From Chlorobaculum sp. (GTDB taxonomy: Bacteria; Bacteroidota; Chlorobiia; Chlorobiales; Chlorobiaceae), in assembly GCA_013334655.1 (NCBI GenBank), contig JAAXXD010000013.1, positions 1-41,195 of the forward strand: a DNA stretch of 41,195 nt. Direction: 5' to 3'. Position 1 is the stretch's first letter. Each line of letters starts with the position of its first letter. A model generated the notes under the pieces. That model was not told where the DNA came from. It ran no database searches and was given only the letters and a program-made list of their open reading frames with translations. Shown here piece by piece: positions 9,605 through 19,500 of the stretch. The position numbers and the translations under genes were made by a program.

Positions 9605-10278
9605 TCAGTGAGCAAGACCTTCGAGTTCTGTTATCCAGTTGTTGAATAACGGGCAGGACTGGCGCATTTTCGGGATGCCAATTGCCGTGGCGATGGCAAT
9701 TCCGGTTGTTGTTTTTTTGAACCGGTTCGAGAGTTTTTCCAGCCTTTTAGATGGTGCGTTGTCGGGTGATCATTGATCTGCTCCGGTTCGCCGCACTCGT
9801 CGAGAATCTGTTCGATTGATTTTTGCGGCACTCCAGACTTTTCAGCCAGGAAATGCGGGTCACTGAAATAGAGGGCTTCGATTTCGTACATGGAAACATA
9901 AGGAATGAAGCGTCGGGCGGAATCAAAATCTGCGAACAGGCTGTTGACCTCATCAACCGTAGCCCGGTTCATGATTTGGGCTTTCCGGGTATGCTCTGTC
10001 TGTTTTTTTGATCCCGCATATCCCGGCCAATCGCTGTCAATGCCGTAGTAATCGACAAAGAGCGTTATCCAGGTGTTTTTTCTTTGTTTCAGATGTTTCC
10101 CGATGTCATTCCGGGTGCGCGCAAATTGGACATCGCCACCTTTTTCTCCGGGTTTCTCCAGAATGACAGGGGTGAGATAGATGCCTTGCTGAGCCAGATA
10201 TGGAGCCAGCAACTGCTTGACGAAGAGTTGCTCTGTCGGTCCCTCTGAAAGCACAATGACCTCCGCATAGCTACTCAT
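9605..10278 (-). pseudogene. DUF4276 family protein, frameshifted near the C-terminus
   Basis: The protein opens with VIVLSEGPTEQLFVKQLL, the typical DUF4276 start, which has the acidic, Toprim-like look of these putative nucleases, and continues with VDYYGIDSDWPG and YEIEALYFSDP. After EQINDHPTT the frame runs into unrelated sequence ending at 9631. A one-base shift near 9757 restores the expected tail APSKRLEKL through CPLFNNWITELEGLAH, ending at 9605. The ATG overlaps the end of the upstream ATPase gene by 8 bases, so the two were one operon. ATPase plus DUF4276 pairs are common in defence islands and resemble OLD/PARIS-type logic (ATPase plus Toprim-like effector). Because both genes are broken, the pair is probably dead. 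Confidence 0.8.
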
Positions 10279-11221
10279 ACGTGGTGCCTCCGGCGATGAT
10301 ATTTCTTGTCAAGAGTTCACCGACGGAATATTCGTTCAGCCATTCATCGAAATCGGCGCGTTGCAACCGCTCAAAAACGGACTGTCCCTCCCGGCGATTC
10401 ACCACGACAATATCTTCTATCGAAAACTGATCAAGCAGCAGGGGCGATTGCGTTGCGACAATAATCTGGGTTCGTTTGGCCGCGTCTCGAATCAGCTCGC
10501 CGAGAATCCTGATCGCTTCGGGATGCAGCCCCAGTTCCGGTTCGTCAATGACGATGACCGATGGCGGAAACGGATTTAACAGGGCCGTAGCGAGGCAGAT
10601 GAAACGAATCGAGCCGTCGGAAAGGTGAGAAAGTCGGAGCCTTTTTGTTGCCAGTCGAGTTTTACTTTTTCCGCTTCACCTTTTTTCTGAACATCGAGTC
10701 GAAAGTCGTCGAAAAACGGCATGACCAGCCGAACGGCATTGATGATGTCCTGATAATATGAATGGTAGCCGGTTTTCAATTTCAGCAAAAACGGAGCGAC
10801 GTTGCCGCCGTTACTTCTGAGCTTTGTATTGTCTTCGATGATCTCATAACGACGCATTGGGGCCGATGAACTGGTATCATGAAAGTGATAGACCATCCAG
10901 TTGGCTATGGACTGGTAAACAAAATAGCCAACGCCATGTCCTGTTCCTGTTGCGGATGTTTCTTCCCGCTTTTCGTACAGGCTACTTTCCTGTGATGGGC
11001 TGCAATAAGAGCGCCAGTTCGTTGTGATGTATTTCCGTTCTTCACTGACAAGAAAGGCCTCCTCTACGGTAGGTGTCAACTCAAAACGGTAGTAGTTCGA
11101 TCCTTGGCTGAATGCGCTATGGGGCTTGAATTCAAACTCCATCGATATTGCCCCTTTTGCTTCTTTTGGCGACAACGGCTTTGGGCGTGCAGTGTTTTGC
11201 TGGTTTCCTGAAACTCTCCGT
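10271..11221 (-). pseudogene. AAA-type ATPase (AAA_15/21-like), 5'-truncated and frameshifted
   Basis: The retained part holds the middle of an SMC/OLD-like ATPase (EFEFKPHSAFSQGSNYY, NAVRLVMPFFDDF) and, after a one-base shift near 10633, its C-terminal ATPase half. That half contains LSHLSDGSIRFICLATALL (signature-like), VIVIDEPELGLHPEA (Walker B) and IIVATQSPLLLDQF. No Walker A P-loop is found; the frame closes at a stop at 11222-11224, where the restriction gene remnant begins. It therefore lost its 5' end in a fusion or deletion. It stops by overlapping the start of the DUF4276 gene. Such ATPases sense and gate the partner nuclease in known systems; here the gene is a relic. Confidence 0.8.
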
Positions 11222-11289
11222 CATGCAGCGGGATCAGGATTTTTTCCGTATCAGCGATCATTAAGCGAAACCTTCATAAGACAGCGCCT

Positions 11290-11808
11290 ACCCATGCCCA
11301 ATCCTGAAATCCACGCATATACCGCCTCCGATTGTTGCTCAACGCCCACCGCATCGACGGCGGTGACGGCGCTTGCGCCACCCGTCGAAACATCGTCTTG
11401 CAGCCGCACGATCTTGTCCGACAGCTCGTCGTTTTGATACAACGCCCACTCGTTGCCGTCCGTGAGGAGCGTGTTCGCCATCGCTGAAAAGCGATTGAAC
11501 CGCTCGCGGTTTCGCCCCTTGAAGCGCTTTGTGTTCGCGCCCGAAACCGGAGCCTTGAGTTCGTCATATCCCGCCAGTGCCTGATTGCGATGGATGGCGA
11601 AATCGGGCTGACCGAGCCGGTCAGGCAGCGGCGTTTCGCCCGTGAAGACCACCATCCAGCCAAAAATCTCCGCCACGCCTGCCATGAAATTCTCGAACGG
11701 AGCGTGAATTTACTCCTCCAGCTCGCCCGGCGTGATCTGATTCATCTTCTCCGTAATGGCGGTGGCGAACGCTTGCAGAGCCTTGAGGATTGAGTTGGTG
11801 CTTGTCAT
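11290..11808 (-). pseudogene. N-terminal remnant of the type IIG restriction-modification gene
   Basis: The remnant starts with MTSTNSILKALQAFA and follows residues 1 to about 168 of the intact enzyme encoded at 16564, including the nuclease segment PDFAIHRNQALAGYDELKAP. An in-frame TAA at 11710-11712 replaces the codon for Gln33. A frameshift near 11335 moves the frame before RGFQDW. The Glu-x-Lys of the nuclease motif is kept (ELK), while the residue before it has changed (Val to Asp). Sequence identity extends slightly upstream of the ATG (AATGGCATGACAAGC). It joins an ATPase remnant, so a deletion removed the methylase half of this copy and the ATPase start. The orientation is opposite to the intact copy. 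Confidence 0.9.
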
Positions 11809-11990
11809 GCCATTACAATGCTTGGGGAATAAGGTACATCGAGGCGTGTTTACCTCAATATAACGTATCGCAAACGGAATTTATACGTCAGTACTCTTGC
11901 AGGCTGAGAGAAAATGTTTTTCGCCGCAAGGAAATACCGCAATTAATACCATCGTCAACTGCGGCATCGGCGCTCAGCTCAATCCGAAGG

Positions 11991-12299
11991 TCACGAATGA
12001 AACTCGATCTGCAGGCTGTTGTCTGCGGCTTCTTTCATCGTGTAGGTGCCTTTCGGGTGGATAGTGAGGCCAATCGGCGGCGCGGCGTCGAGAATTTTCG
12101 AGGAGATGCTCTCCGCTTCGTCAGCCGAGCAATCGGTGTTGATGAACAGATCGAGCGAATGCGACTCCTTGCCGAATTGCAGCAGGAAGTGGTTGTGATC
12201 GACAAAGACCAGGTCTTCGTAAGCGTAAGTCACTTCGTGACCAATCGACTCGATCAGCTCCATGACGGTGCCCAACGGGCGTAGTGGTTCTGTTTCCAT
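11991..12299 (-). CDS. Small conserved-looking protein of unknown function
   Basis: A 102-residue cytoplasmic protein beginning METEPLRPLGTVMELIES, with an AGGA site just upstream of the ATG. It alternates predicted strands and helices, is rich in acidic residues and has no signal peptide, membrane segment or Cys cluster. Codon use matches the GC-rich chromosome, supporting a real gene. I do not recognise the family. It is divergent to the 84-residue gene at 12483, with a 183-base gap likely holding both promoters. Confidence 0.65.
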   Translation of the reverse strand: METEPLRPLGTVMELIESIGHEVTYAYEDLVFVDHNHFLLQFGKESHSLDLFINTDCSADEAESISSKILDAAPPIGLTIHPKGTYTMKEAADNSLQIEFHS

Positions 12300-12482
12300 G
12301 ATTCCTGATGTACTGATGACCAGTGGGAGCTTTTTTCCGGGAAGTCTCCGAGGTCTGTTGAAAAGGTTGTGCCGGTTTAGTTTTGTCTTGTTGTTGCTAT
12401 TGTTAAAATGATAAGGTAAATTAGATAAAAGTCCTAAAAACGATAGGTAGTATCTTGCAATAATGTAATAAAGGAGGCTCGT

Positions 12483-12737
12483 ATGGCGGTCAGCGCATTA
12501 CAGACATGGGAGAAGGTTCTTGAATATGCTTCAGTTCCACTGCATGGAACCATGTCGAGAAAAATCCGAAAAGGGGTCAAGCTTCAGATCAACGAAGGGA
12601 AAGTGTACGAAGACGCGGTGCTTTTCATCAGCGACTTGTTCCTGCGTGTGACCGAGGAGTCGGAAGGGGTGTCGGTCAACACTTACTACGACATCGATTC
12701 AATCGCCAGCATCAGGACTTACAGCAGCAAGGAGTGA
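12483..12737 (+). CDS. Small protein of unknown function
   Basis: An 84-residue protein with a strong ribosome-binding site (AAAGGAGG at 12472-12479). The text reads MAVSALQTWEKVLEYA followed by a strand-rich half with a VYEDAVLFISDLFLRV segment, suggesting a small beta barrel or PilZ-like size, but no motif is decisive. Codon use is typical of the chromosome. No signal sequence. Stand-alone; function unknown. Confidence 0.7.
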   Translation: MAVSALQTWEKVLEYASVPLHGTMSRKIRKGVKLQINEGKVYEDAVLFISDLFLRVTEESEGVSVNTYYDIDSIASIRTYSSKE

Positions 12738-12933
12738 CATTCATTTACTTGCCTCATGTTCGGGACAATGGGAGATGTTGACCATGGCAGTAAATTCAGG
12801 GCCATAAAAACAGCTCTTACCTTGGTTATATGACGCAGAGTGACTGCCCGAAATATCTGGTTTCAAGCACTTCAGGCAGTCAACTCATGCAATATCAAAC
12901 GTGTCGTCGCTTTTAAATTTATAGTTAATTCTG
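12738..12933. other. Intergenic region
   Basis: Converging ends of the 84-residue gene and the EpsD-like gene. No gene or clear hairpin with a T-run was recognised. Confidence 0.4.
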
Positions 12934-14286
12934 TCAGACAGCGCTCATCCTCAAGGTTATAACAACGCTGACAAGAACCAGCACGCCAAGAAGCGTGGCA
13001 ATGATCAGGTAGGTTTTTCTTGACCACGCTTGTAAAATTCCGAAATTCAGCAACCGGCTTGCAATAATACCGGCGATGATACCGATTGCAATGCTTGCGA
13101 ATAACACCAGCGCATCGATCTTGTTCCATAGCAGCATGATCGAGAAAACCATGGCCGCAGAGATCAGCAACACCATGACGGCAAGATATATGCGACGAGT
13201 CAGCGTCGATGTAGCTCGAATATCGTAATGCTGCGTCCGCTCGATGGAACTCGATGATCCAAACCAGAGTCGAGGCAACCAAGCCATGCTGTAAAGCGTT
13301 CGTATAACAGCCGTTACCATCATGACCGCCAGTATGAACGAAAGAGATAGGCCAGAAGCAAGGAGAATATTTTTTCGGAATGCCTTTTTTGTTTTTTCAG
13401 TGTCAGGTTCCGGCAGTGCTACAAGTTTGCTTTTGGCATCGGCTTTCTTTAAATATTCGTCATAATAGGTGATTTTTGCGCTATTGAGCTCATCATTCAT
13501 GGCTTTTGCCATCGCAACGTTTTTTTGATTCGATGCGATCATCGCCATTGCGGCTCTTCTGGCCGACTCGCCTTCGAGTGGTGTCGGATATGCGGCACGC
13601 AACAGCAAAATTATGGAGATATTGTCTCCTTTGCGAGCGATAACCTGGGCAACGTTTGGGTTGATCTGGTTGAGAAAAGAAAGAACTTGTGGCGGAATTT
13701 TTTCAGAAGTCAGGGCAATGAGCGTTTTGTTGAAGGGGATTTTTTTTGCCCTCAGTTCATCAAGAAGAGTGTTGAGTGGCGCTCCGTTTACTGCCATTTT
13801 ATCGAGCGATTCCAGCAGCGGCATGTCTACACCGGGAAACAGCACTTCGTCGTAAACGAAAAGTTTGCGTCCGGCAAACAGTTGAGGGGTGTTTTGAACA
13901 ACAGATTCCGCCTGATCAGCAGTAACCGGCGGTTGATTCCCCATAATCTTGCTCTCTGCCAGACCCGCCAGTACGTTTTTCTGGGCGGCATACAGCGCAA
14001 TGCTGTAATCTGGACTGTTATCGAGCTTCATCTCCTTACCTTTTCCCGCAAGCAGTTCGAGACTAACAAGGTCGGAAAGAATACGTCTTTTCAGGTTGGC
14101 AGACTCTGCGTCGCTCATGTTCGGCATGGCAGAACGCTGATAGAGGTACTCGATCTGGCGCTTGGTTATTTCAACGCCGTTGACCACTGCCGCGACACCG
14201 CTATCTGATTCTTTGGATGTCTGCTGGGAACATCCTGCAAGGATGCCGAGCAGCAGGGCGAAGAGAAGAGAGGTGAGTTTTTTCAT
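12934..14286 (-). CDS. EpsD-like peptidyl-prolyl isomerase-type lipoprotein with C-terminal membrane segments
   Basis: A 450-residue protein. The start at 14286 gives a lipoprotein signal with lipobox LAGC after about 20 residues. The following VVNGVEITKRQIEYLYQR resembles the SurA/EpsD N-terminal chaperone helix region, and the segment around 140-260 is parvulin-like in layout but weak. Unlike classic EpsD it carries four hydrophobic helices in the last 150 residues (for example IYLAVMVLLISAAMVFSIML), so it may be anchored at both ends. EpsD-type proteins accompany exosortase/PEP-CTERM exopolysaccharide systems, and the gene next door encodes a PEP-CTERM protein on the same strand. A bidirectional-looking hairpin separates the two, so they are probably transcribed separately. 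Confidence 0.7.
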   Translation of the reverse strand: MKKLTSLLFALLLGILAGCSQQTSKESDSGVAAVVNGVEITKRQIEYLYQRSAMPNMSDAESANLKRRILSDLVSLELLAGKGKEMKLDNSPDYSIALYAAQKNVLAGLAESKIMGNQPPVTADQAESVVQNTPQLFAGRKLFVYDEVLFPGVDMPLLESLDKMAVNGAPLNTLLDELRAKKIPFNKTLIALTSEKIPPQVLSFLNQINPNVAQVIARKGDNISIILLLRAAYPTPLEGESARRAAMAMIASNQKNVAMAKAMNDELNSAKITYYDEYLKKADAKSKLVALPEPDTEKTKKAFRKNILLASGLSLSFILAVMMVTAVIRTLYSMAWLPRLWFGSSSSIERTQHYDIRATSTLTRRIYLAVMVLLISAAMVFSIMLLWNKIDALVLFASIAIGIIAGIIASRLLNFGILQAWSRKTYLIIATLLGVLVLVSVVITLRMSAV

Positions 14287-14393
14287 GCTGCGAATAAATT
14301 GGATTATGCTGTCATGGCCATAAATACACATGGAAGTAAAGATAACATCAACTGGTCTAAATTGCACTAACAAATACCAGTATATTACTTGTT

Positions 14394-14433
14394 AAACAAC
14401 GAAAACCCGGAATTTCCCGGGTCTTCGTTGTTT
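14394..14433 (-). terminator. Hairpin terminator after the PEP-CTERM gene
   Basis: A 17-bp stem with one mismatch (AAACAACGAAAACCCGG with CCGGGTCTTCGTTGTTT) and a six-base loop sits 28 bases beyond the PEP-CTERM stop. On the minus strand the arm ends in TTT, consistent with intrinsic termination. The symmetric A/T flanks could also serve the opposite strand. Confidence 0.8.
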
Positions 14434-14460
14434 GCAACATCGCTCGTCAAAGACAATACC

Positions 14461-14949
14461 TCAAAGGGCGGCTTCCTCTTTCTTGCTCTCATAGAGCTTG
14501 CGGCCACCGGCAAGCAGTCCGCCGATGCCAAGCAGCATCACCGTCGCAGGTTCCGGAACCGGGCCTTGCGTTGAGCCCGCACCACCCGTGCTGACATACC
14601 AATTTACAGGGCCGTTAGTATCTGGAGAGGTCACTTGGAAATTTGGTATTACCCAACTATCAATTACATTAACATTTACGTCCATCCAAGTCCATATGGC
14701 CGTATGTCCACCACCTACAAGCTCACCCGTCCATCCATCAGGTGAGTCAATACCGGTCATTACACCTGATGTCACAAGTGTAACATTAGTACTTGAAAAC
14801 AAGGTGTCTTTAACGATCTCAAGATCATAGGTCCAAGTGTTAGGGCCAGTCGAGGTGTTAACAAAAGTGATTGCTGCCATTGCCTGTGAAGGCGCGAAAC
14901 CGGTCATCAGGGCGATGCCGAGGCCGATGGTTGACAAGAGTTTTTTCAT
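14461..14949 (-). CDS. PEP-CTERM sorting-domain secreted protein
   Basis: A 162-residue exported protein. The start at 14949 begins MKKLLSTIGLGIALMTGF and ends in an AMA-type signal peptidase site. The mature part is short, acidic and rich in Thr, Asn, Trp and Gly. The C-terminus has the sorting tripartite signal: PVPEPATVMLLGIGGLL (PEP motif plus hydrophobic helix) followed by RK and a charged tail. Such proteins are cut and exported by an exosortase, which is not in this window. The leader (15083-15200) matches the left end of the window, so at least two genes share this control region. The mature part matches no enzyme I recognise. Confidence 0.9.
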   Translation of the reverse strand: MKKLLSTIGLGIALMTGFAPSQAMAAITFVNTSTGPNTWTYDLEIVKDTLFSSTNVTLVTSGVMTGIDSPDGWTGELVGGGHTAIWTWMDVNVNVIDSWVIPNFQVTSPDTNGPVNWYVSTGGAGSTQGPVPEPATVMLLGIGGLLAGGRKLYESKKEEAAL

Positions 14950-15082
14950 GTTCGTCCTTTGTTTTTGTTGTGGCAAACTGCTTTACCGACAAAACAACCC
15001 GTGCGCGATACAATTACGTTTTCTTTTCGTACATCTTTCGAAAAGTAAAAAAAAACACGCAAATCGTCACTTTATCAGTAAA

Positions 15083-15200
15083 AGCAACGCAAACCGCTGT
15101 TCTTCGGAAAAAAGGGGTAAAAGGACTACTGAACGATTTACCTGTCCGCTCTGTCGAGAGGTTTGCAGTGAATCAAGGGTACTGCAAAATCGGATACTAC
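15083..15200 (-). promoter_or_regulatory. Conserved upstream block of the PEP-CTERM gene with dyad operator
   Basis: This block is about 118 bases long and aligns with 32-150 almost end to end. It contains the dyad TTTGCAGT-N11-ACTGCAAA at 15162-15188 and a second inverted pair, GGTAAA...TTTACC, around 15116-15142. Between the block and the ATG lie 130 bases, compared with about 30 bases to the window edge in the first copy; the GTCCTTTGTTT just upstream of the ATG is shared too. I infer a common regulator binding the dyads. Confidence 0.6.
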
Positions 15201-15388
15201 ATGTGGATGTTATAAAATATTATTCAGTTCCAAAAGAAATATCTTGATGGTTTCGATGATACATATGTCAAGAAGTTTGAGGAAATATATTAATTATATG
15301 CTTTCTGGTGCATCAAAGCGTTTTTTTTATTTCTCAAAAATATTATTTCTACGTTTCGACACCTGGTTTCGTGACAGATCATCACTGT

Positions 15389-15426
15389 AAAAATCCCCGC
15401 TCCGACGGTTTTCAGAACGAGGATTT
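15389..15426 (-). terminator. Terminator of the truncated SulP gene
   Basis: A 12-bp stem with two mismatches (arms 15391-15402 and 15415-15426), and on the minus strand a following run of five T. It lies about 50 bases after the stop of the SulP remnant and faces away from the PEP-CTERM leader. Confidence 0.65.
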
Positions 15427-15478
15427 GTCTTGATCAGCGCTGTCGTTTGCCGATGCGACGTTTTCCTGTCATCGCCCT

Positions 15479-15745
15479 TTACTTCTCCTCCCGTTTCACG
15501 CTGGCTACGAACCCTTCCGGGCGTCCTTCTTTAGGCAGGCCGAGAATCTGGCGGGCGCGGTCGAGGGCGTCGTCGATGTTGCCGTGGATGTTCTCTTCGC
15601 CGATCATATCGGCCAGGCCGTATTGCTGCATGGCGAAGATCGGCTGGGCGTGGACGCCGGAGAGGATCAGCTTCGTGCCGGTTTTCTGGCAGTCCGCGGC
15701 CAGCTCCTTCAGCATGTTCAGGCCGACGGCGGTGCTGGCGCTGAA
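15479..15745 (-). pseudogene. SulP-family anion permease, C-terminal STAS remnant
   Basis: Only the last 85-90 residues remain. STAVGLNMLKELAADC, GTKLILSGV and ADMIGEENIHGNIDDAL are the STAS domain that ends SulP sulfate/bicarbonate permeases. The reading frame continues upstream as nonsense, overlapping a truncated prenyltransferase gene on the other strand. The permease core (10-14 helices) is missing from the window. The gene therefore lost its 5' part at the junction near 15740. Its terminator remains. Confidence 0.82.
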
Positions 15746-16421
15746 CGACTGGTTCGACGTCGAGACCGACCGTATCAACGCGCCGTTGCGTCCGCTGCCT
15801 GCCGGAGTGGTGACGAAACGCGAGGCGCTCGCCTTGTCGGTAGTCGTTGCGCTCTCCGGTTGCGCTTCTGCGGCGATGATTGGGTTCAGCGCCTTCGTCG
15901 CGGCCTGCGCGATGCTGCTGCTGGGCGTGCTGTATGACTGGAAGCTCAAGCGGTACGGGCTTTTCGGGAATCTCGTCGTTGGTTTTTCGGTCGGCATGAG
16001 CTTCATCATCGGCGGCATCGCTGCCGGGAATCCATTCGAACTGGTGGTGCTCTTTCTTGCCGTGATGACGATGCTCGTCGATCTCAGCGAGGAGATCGCG
16101 GCAGACGCGCTCGATGTCGAGGGAGACCGTCAATCCGGCTCCCGTTCGCTCGCCGTCGTGCTCGGCCCTGAGAAAGCGATGCGCATCGCCGCAGGTATTT
16201 TCGCGCTGGTGATCGCGGGAAGCGCCGCGCCGTTCGCCGCCGGATGGTTCGGCTGGATGTACCTTCCGCCGATCATCGCCTTCGACGCCGCAGTCGCCTG
16301 GTCAGTCTGGCGGCTGCTCGACTCCCGGACACCCCGGAAGCTCCGCTATATCCGCCGCATCTACCTCGCCGGAACCGCTATGCTGCTCGCCCTGATCGCC
16401 ATCCGGCTCGTCGCGGGGTGA
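15740..16421 (+). pseudogene. UbiA-family prenyltransferase, 5'-truncated
   Basis: The segment begins inside the first Asp-rich motif, NDWFDVETDRINAPLRPLPAG, the prenyl-diphosphate-binding site of UbiA enzymes, and runs to the natural C-terminus through several hydrophobic helices. The second Asp-rich region reads DLSEEIAADALDVEGDRQSG. The first about 50-60 residues with helix 1 are absent; sequence before 15740 belongs to the opposite-strand SulP remnant, so the open frame from 15447 is a chance fusion. Relatives make geranylgeranylated lipids or quinones. The missing helix makes activity unlikely. Confidence 0.82.
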
Positions 16422-16563
16422 CGAAAATTGCTGGCTGTGGCAGCTCAGAACTCCGACATTGAAGTACCACGCAGGCGGAAAATGCTGCAAAAACTGGTAT
16501 GTTTATACAGAGCAAGCACAAACCCGCCTCGCTCGCTGAAAAATCTCCAAGCTTTCCAATGGC

Positions 16564-19500
16564 ATGACAAGCACCAACTCGATACTCAAAGCGTTGCAAG
16601 CGTTCGCCGACGCCGTTACCGAGAAAATGAACCAGCTCACGCCGGGCGAGCCGGAGGAGCAGGTTCGCGCTCCGTTCGAGAATCTCATGGCGGGCGTGGC
16701 TGAGGCTTTCGGATGGAAGGTGGTCTGCACAGGCGAAACGCCGCTGCCTGACCGGCTCGGTCGGCCCGATTACGCCATCCATCGCAATCAGGCGCTGGCG
16801 GGGTACGTCGAGCTGAAGGCTCCGGGTTCGGGGGCGAACGCGAAGCGTTTCAAGGGGAGGAATCGCGAGCAGTTCAAGCGCTTTTCGGCGATGCCGAACA
16901 TGCTTTACACCGATGGCAACGAGTGGGCTTTGTATCAAAACGGAGAGCTGGCGGACAAGATCGCGCGGTTGCAAGGCGATGTTTCAACCGATGGCGCGAG
17001 CGCCGTAGCCGCCGAAGATGCGGCGGGCATCGAGCGATTGCTGCGTGGATTCCTGCAATGGGAACCGTCCATTCCAACCGGGCGCAAAGGAAAAATCGAC
17101 CTCAAGGGCTTCGCCGATCTGCTCGCGCCGTTGACGCGCATGTTGCGCGACGACGTGACCGATGCGCTCAAAGACCCCGAATCGCCGCTCGTGCACCTCG
17201 CGCGTGACTGGCGGCAACTGCTCTTTCCCGGCGCTCCCGACGAGCAGTTCGCCGATGCATACGCGCAGACCGTGGCGTTCGCGCTTTTGCTGGGGCGTAG
17301 CGAAGGGGCCGATCCGCTCACGCTCGACAGCGCCGAAGCGGCGCTCGCCGCGCAGCACAACCTGCTGTCCCGCGCATTGCAGGTGCTAACCGACCCCGGT
17401 GCTCGCGCCGAGATGGACGCCTCGCTGAACCTCTTGCTTCGCCTCATCGCCGCCGTGCCGCCCGCGACCTTCACCGGCCCCGAAGATCCGTGGCTTTACT
17501 TTTACGAGGAGTTTCTCGCCGCTTACGATCCCAAGTTGCGCAAGGATGCCGGAGCCTACTACACGCCCGTCGAGGTGGTGCGCTGCCAGGTGCGCCTGAT
17601 CGACGACTTGCTCGTCAACCGCCTGAACATGCCACTCGGGTTTGCCGACCCCGGCGTCGTCACGCTCGACCCCGCCACGGGAACCGGCACCTACCTGCTC
17701 GGCGTCATCGAGCACGCCCTCGCGCGCGTCGAGTCCGAGCAGGGCGCAGGAGCCGTCGCGGGGCAGGCAACCGGGCTGGCCCGCAACCTCTACGGCTTCG
17801 AGCTGATGGTCGGCCCTTACGCCGTGGCCGAACTCCGCGTCAGCCGCGCCCTGCGCGACCGTGGCGCGTTGCTGCCAAAGGATGGCACGCATGTCTATCT
17901 GACCGACACGCTCGAAAGCCCCGACGCCAAGCCGCTTTCACTGTCCTTCTACCTGAAGCCGATCTCCGACCAGCACGAAAAGGCGCTAAAGGTCAAGAAC
18001 AGCGTGCCGGTGATCGTCTGCCTCGGCAATCCGCCCTACGACCGGCACGAAGCCGCGACCAGCGTGAACAAGGCGCGAACCGGCAACTGGGTGCGCTGGG
18101 GCGACAAGCCGAACGGCGCGGACGCGATCATCCGCGATTTCATCGACCCCGCCGTCGCCGCCGGGCATGGCGTGCATGTCAAGAATCTCTACAACCTCTA
18201 CGTCTATTTCTGGCGCTGGGCGCTCTGGAAGGTGTTCGAGCACCCTGCGGCGCACGGGCCGGGGATCGTGAGCTTCATCACCGGATCGAGCTACCTCGAC
18301 GGCGACGCCTTTTGCGGAATGCGCGAGCACATGCGCCGCCATTGCGATGAACTCTGGATTCTCGACCTCGGCGGCGAAGGGCGCGGCACGCGGCAGGACG
18401 ACAACGTTTTCGCCATCCAGACCCCCGTCGCCATCGCGGTTGCCGTGCGTTCGAGCAAAGCGCGGGAGGATAAACCCGCCACCGTCCGCTACGCCCGCAT
18501 CGAAGGCGCCCGCAACGAAAAACTCGCCGCACTCGACGCCATCGCCAACTTCGCATCCCTCGACTGGCAAGAGTGCGCCGACAACTGGCAAGCGCCGTTC
18601 CGTCCTTCGGGCAAGGGAGATTATTTCGACCTGCCGCTTCTGACCGATCTCATGCCGTGGCAGCAATCCGGCGTTAAAGCTGGTCGTACCTGGATTATTG
18701 CACCAGAGGAGGATTCTCTCAAAAAGTGCTGGAAGATGCTCTTGAATGCTGATAAAGATGAGCGCAAAACGCTTTTCAAGGATTCTCCAACCGGACGCAA
18801 ACTCCACGAATCCGCGACGCAACTTCCGCCATCGAGTGAGAAACTCAAACCTCTTTCAGAATTAGTCAAAGGTGAACATCCGACAACAATCATCAGATAC
18901 GCATTTCGTTCTTTCGACCGTCAATATATTTTTGCTGATGCGCGTATGCTGGACAGACCCGGCCCTGATCTCTGGCGGACGCATGGAACGCGGCAAGTAT
19001 ATCTATCAAGTTCTTTAACACAAGTTCTTGGATTTGGACCGGCTTTAACTGCATCCCCATTAATTCCTGATTTGCATCATTTTTCCGGACGCGGAGCAAA
19101 AGACACCATTCCTCTCTATCGCACCGCCAACGCTTCGGAGGCGAATATTCTGCCGGGCTTGCTTGACCTGCTGGGCGCGACGTACCGGCGCACCGTAACG
19201 CCGGAGGATTTTCTCGCTTATGTCTATGGCGTGCTGGCGCAACCGGCATTCACGGCGCGGTTCCACAAAGAACTCGAAACCCGCGAGCTGCGCGTGCCGC
19301 TCACCAAAGACGGCGAACTTTTCGAGCAGGTGCGCGGGACTGGCGCAAAGCTGCTCTGGCTGCACACCTACGGCGAGCGCTACGTGCCCGAGGGACGCAA
19401 AATCGGACAGGTGCCGAACGGTTTGGCGCGATGCACGAAAGCCGTCCCCGGCGACGCAGACGGCTATCCCGAAACCTTCGAGTACCACGACGCCACCCTC

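Noticed and set aside
15083-15200. Cyclic-di-GMP (GEMM) riboswitch upstream of the PEP-CTERM gene
   Set aside because: GCAAACC occurs on the minus strand, but the second conserved element and the paired stems are missing; the block looks like DNA-binding dyads.
15447-16421. Complete 324-residue prenyltransferase
   Set aside because: Residues before the NDWFD motif are antisense of the SulP STAS domain, so the gene is truncated.
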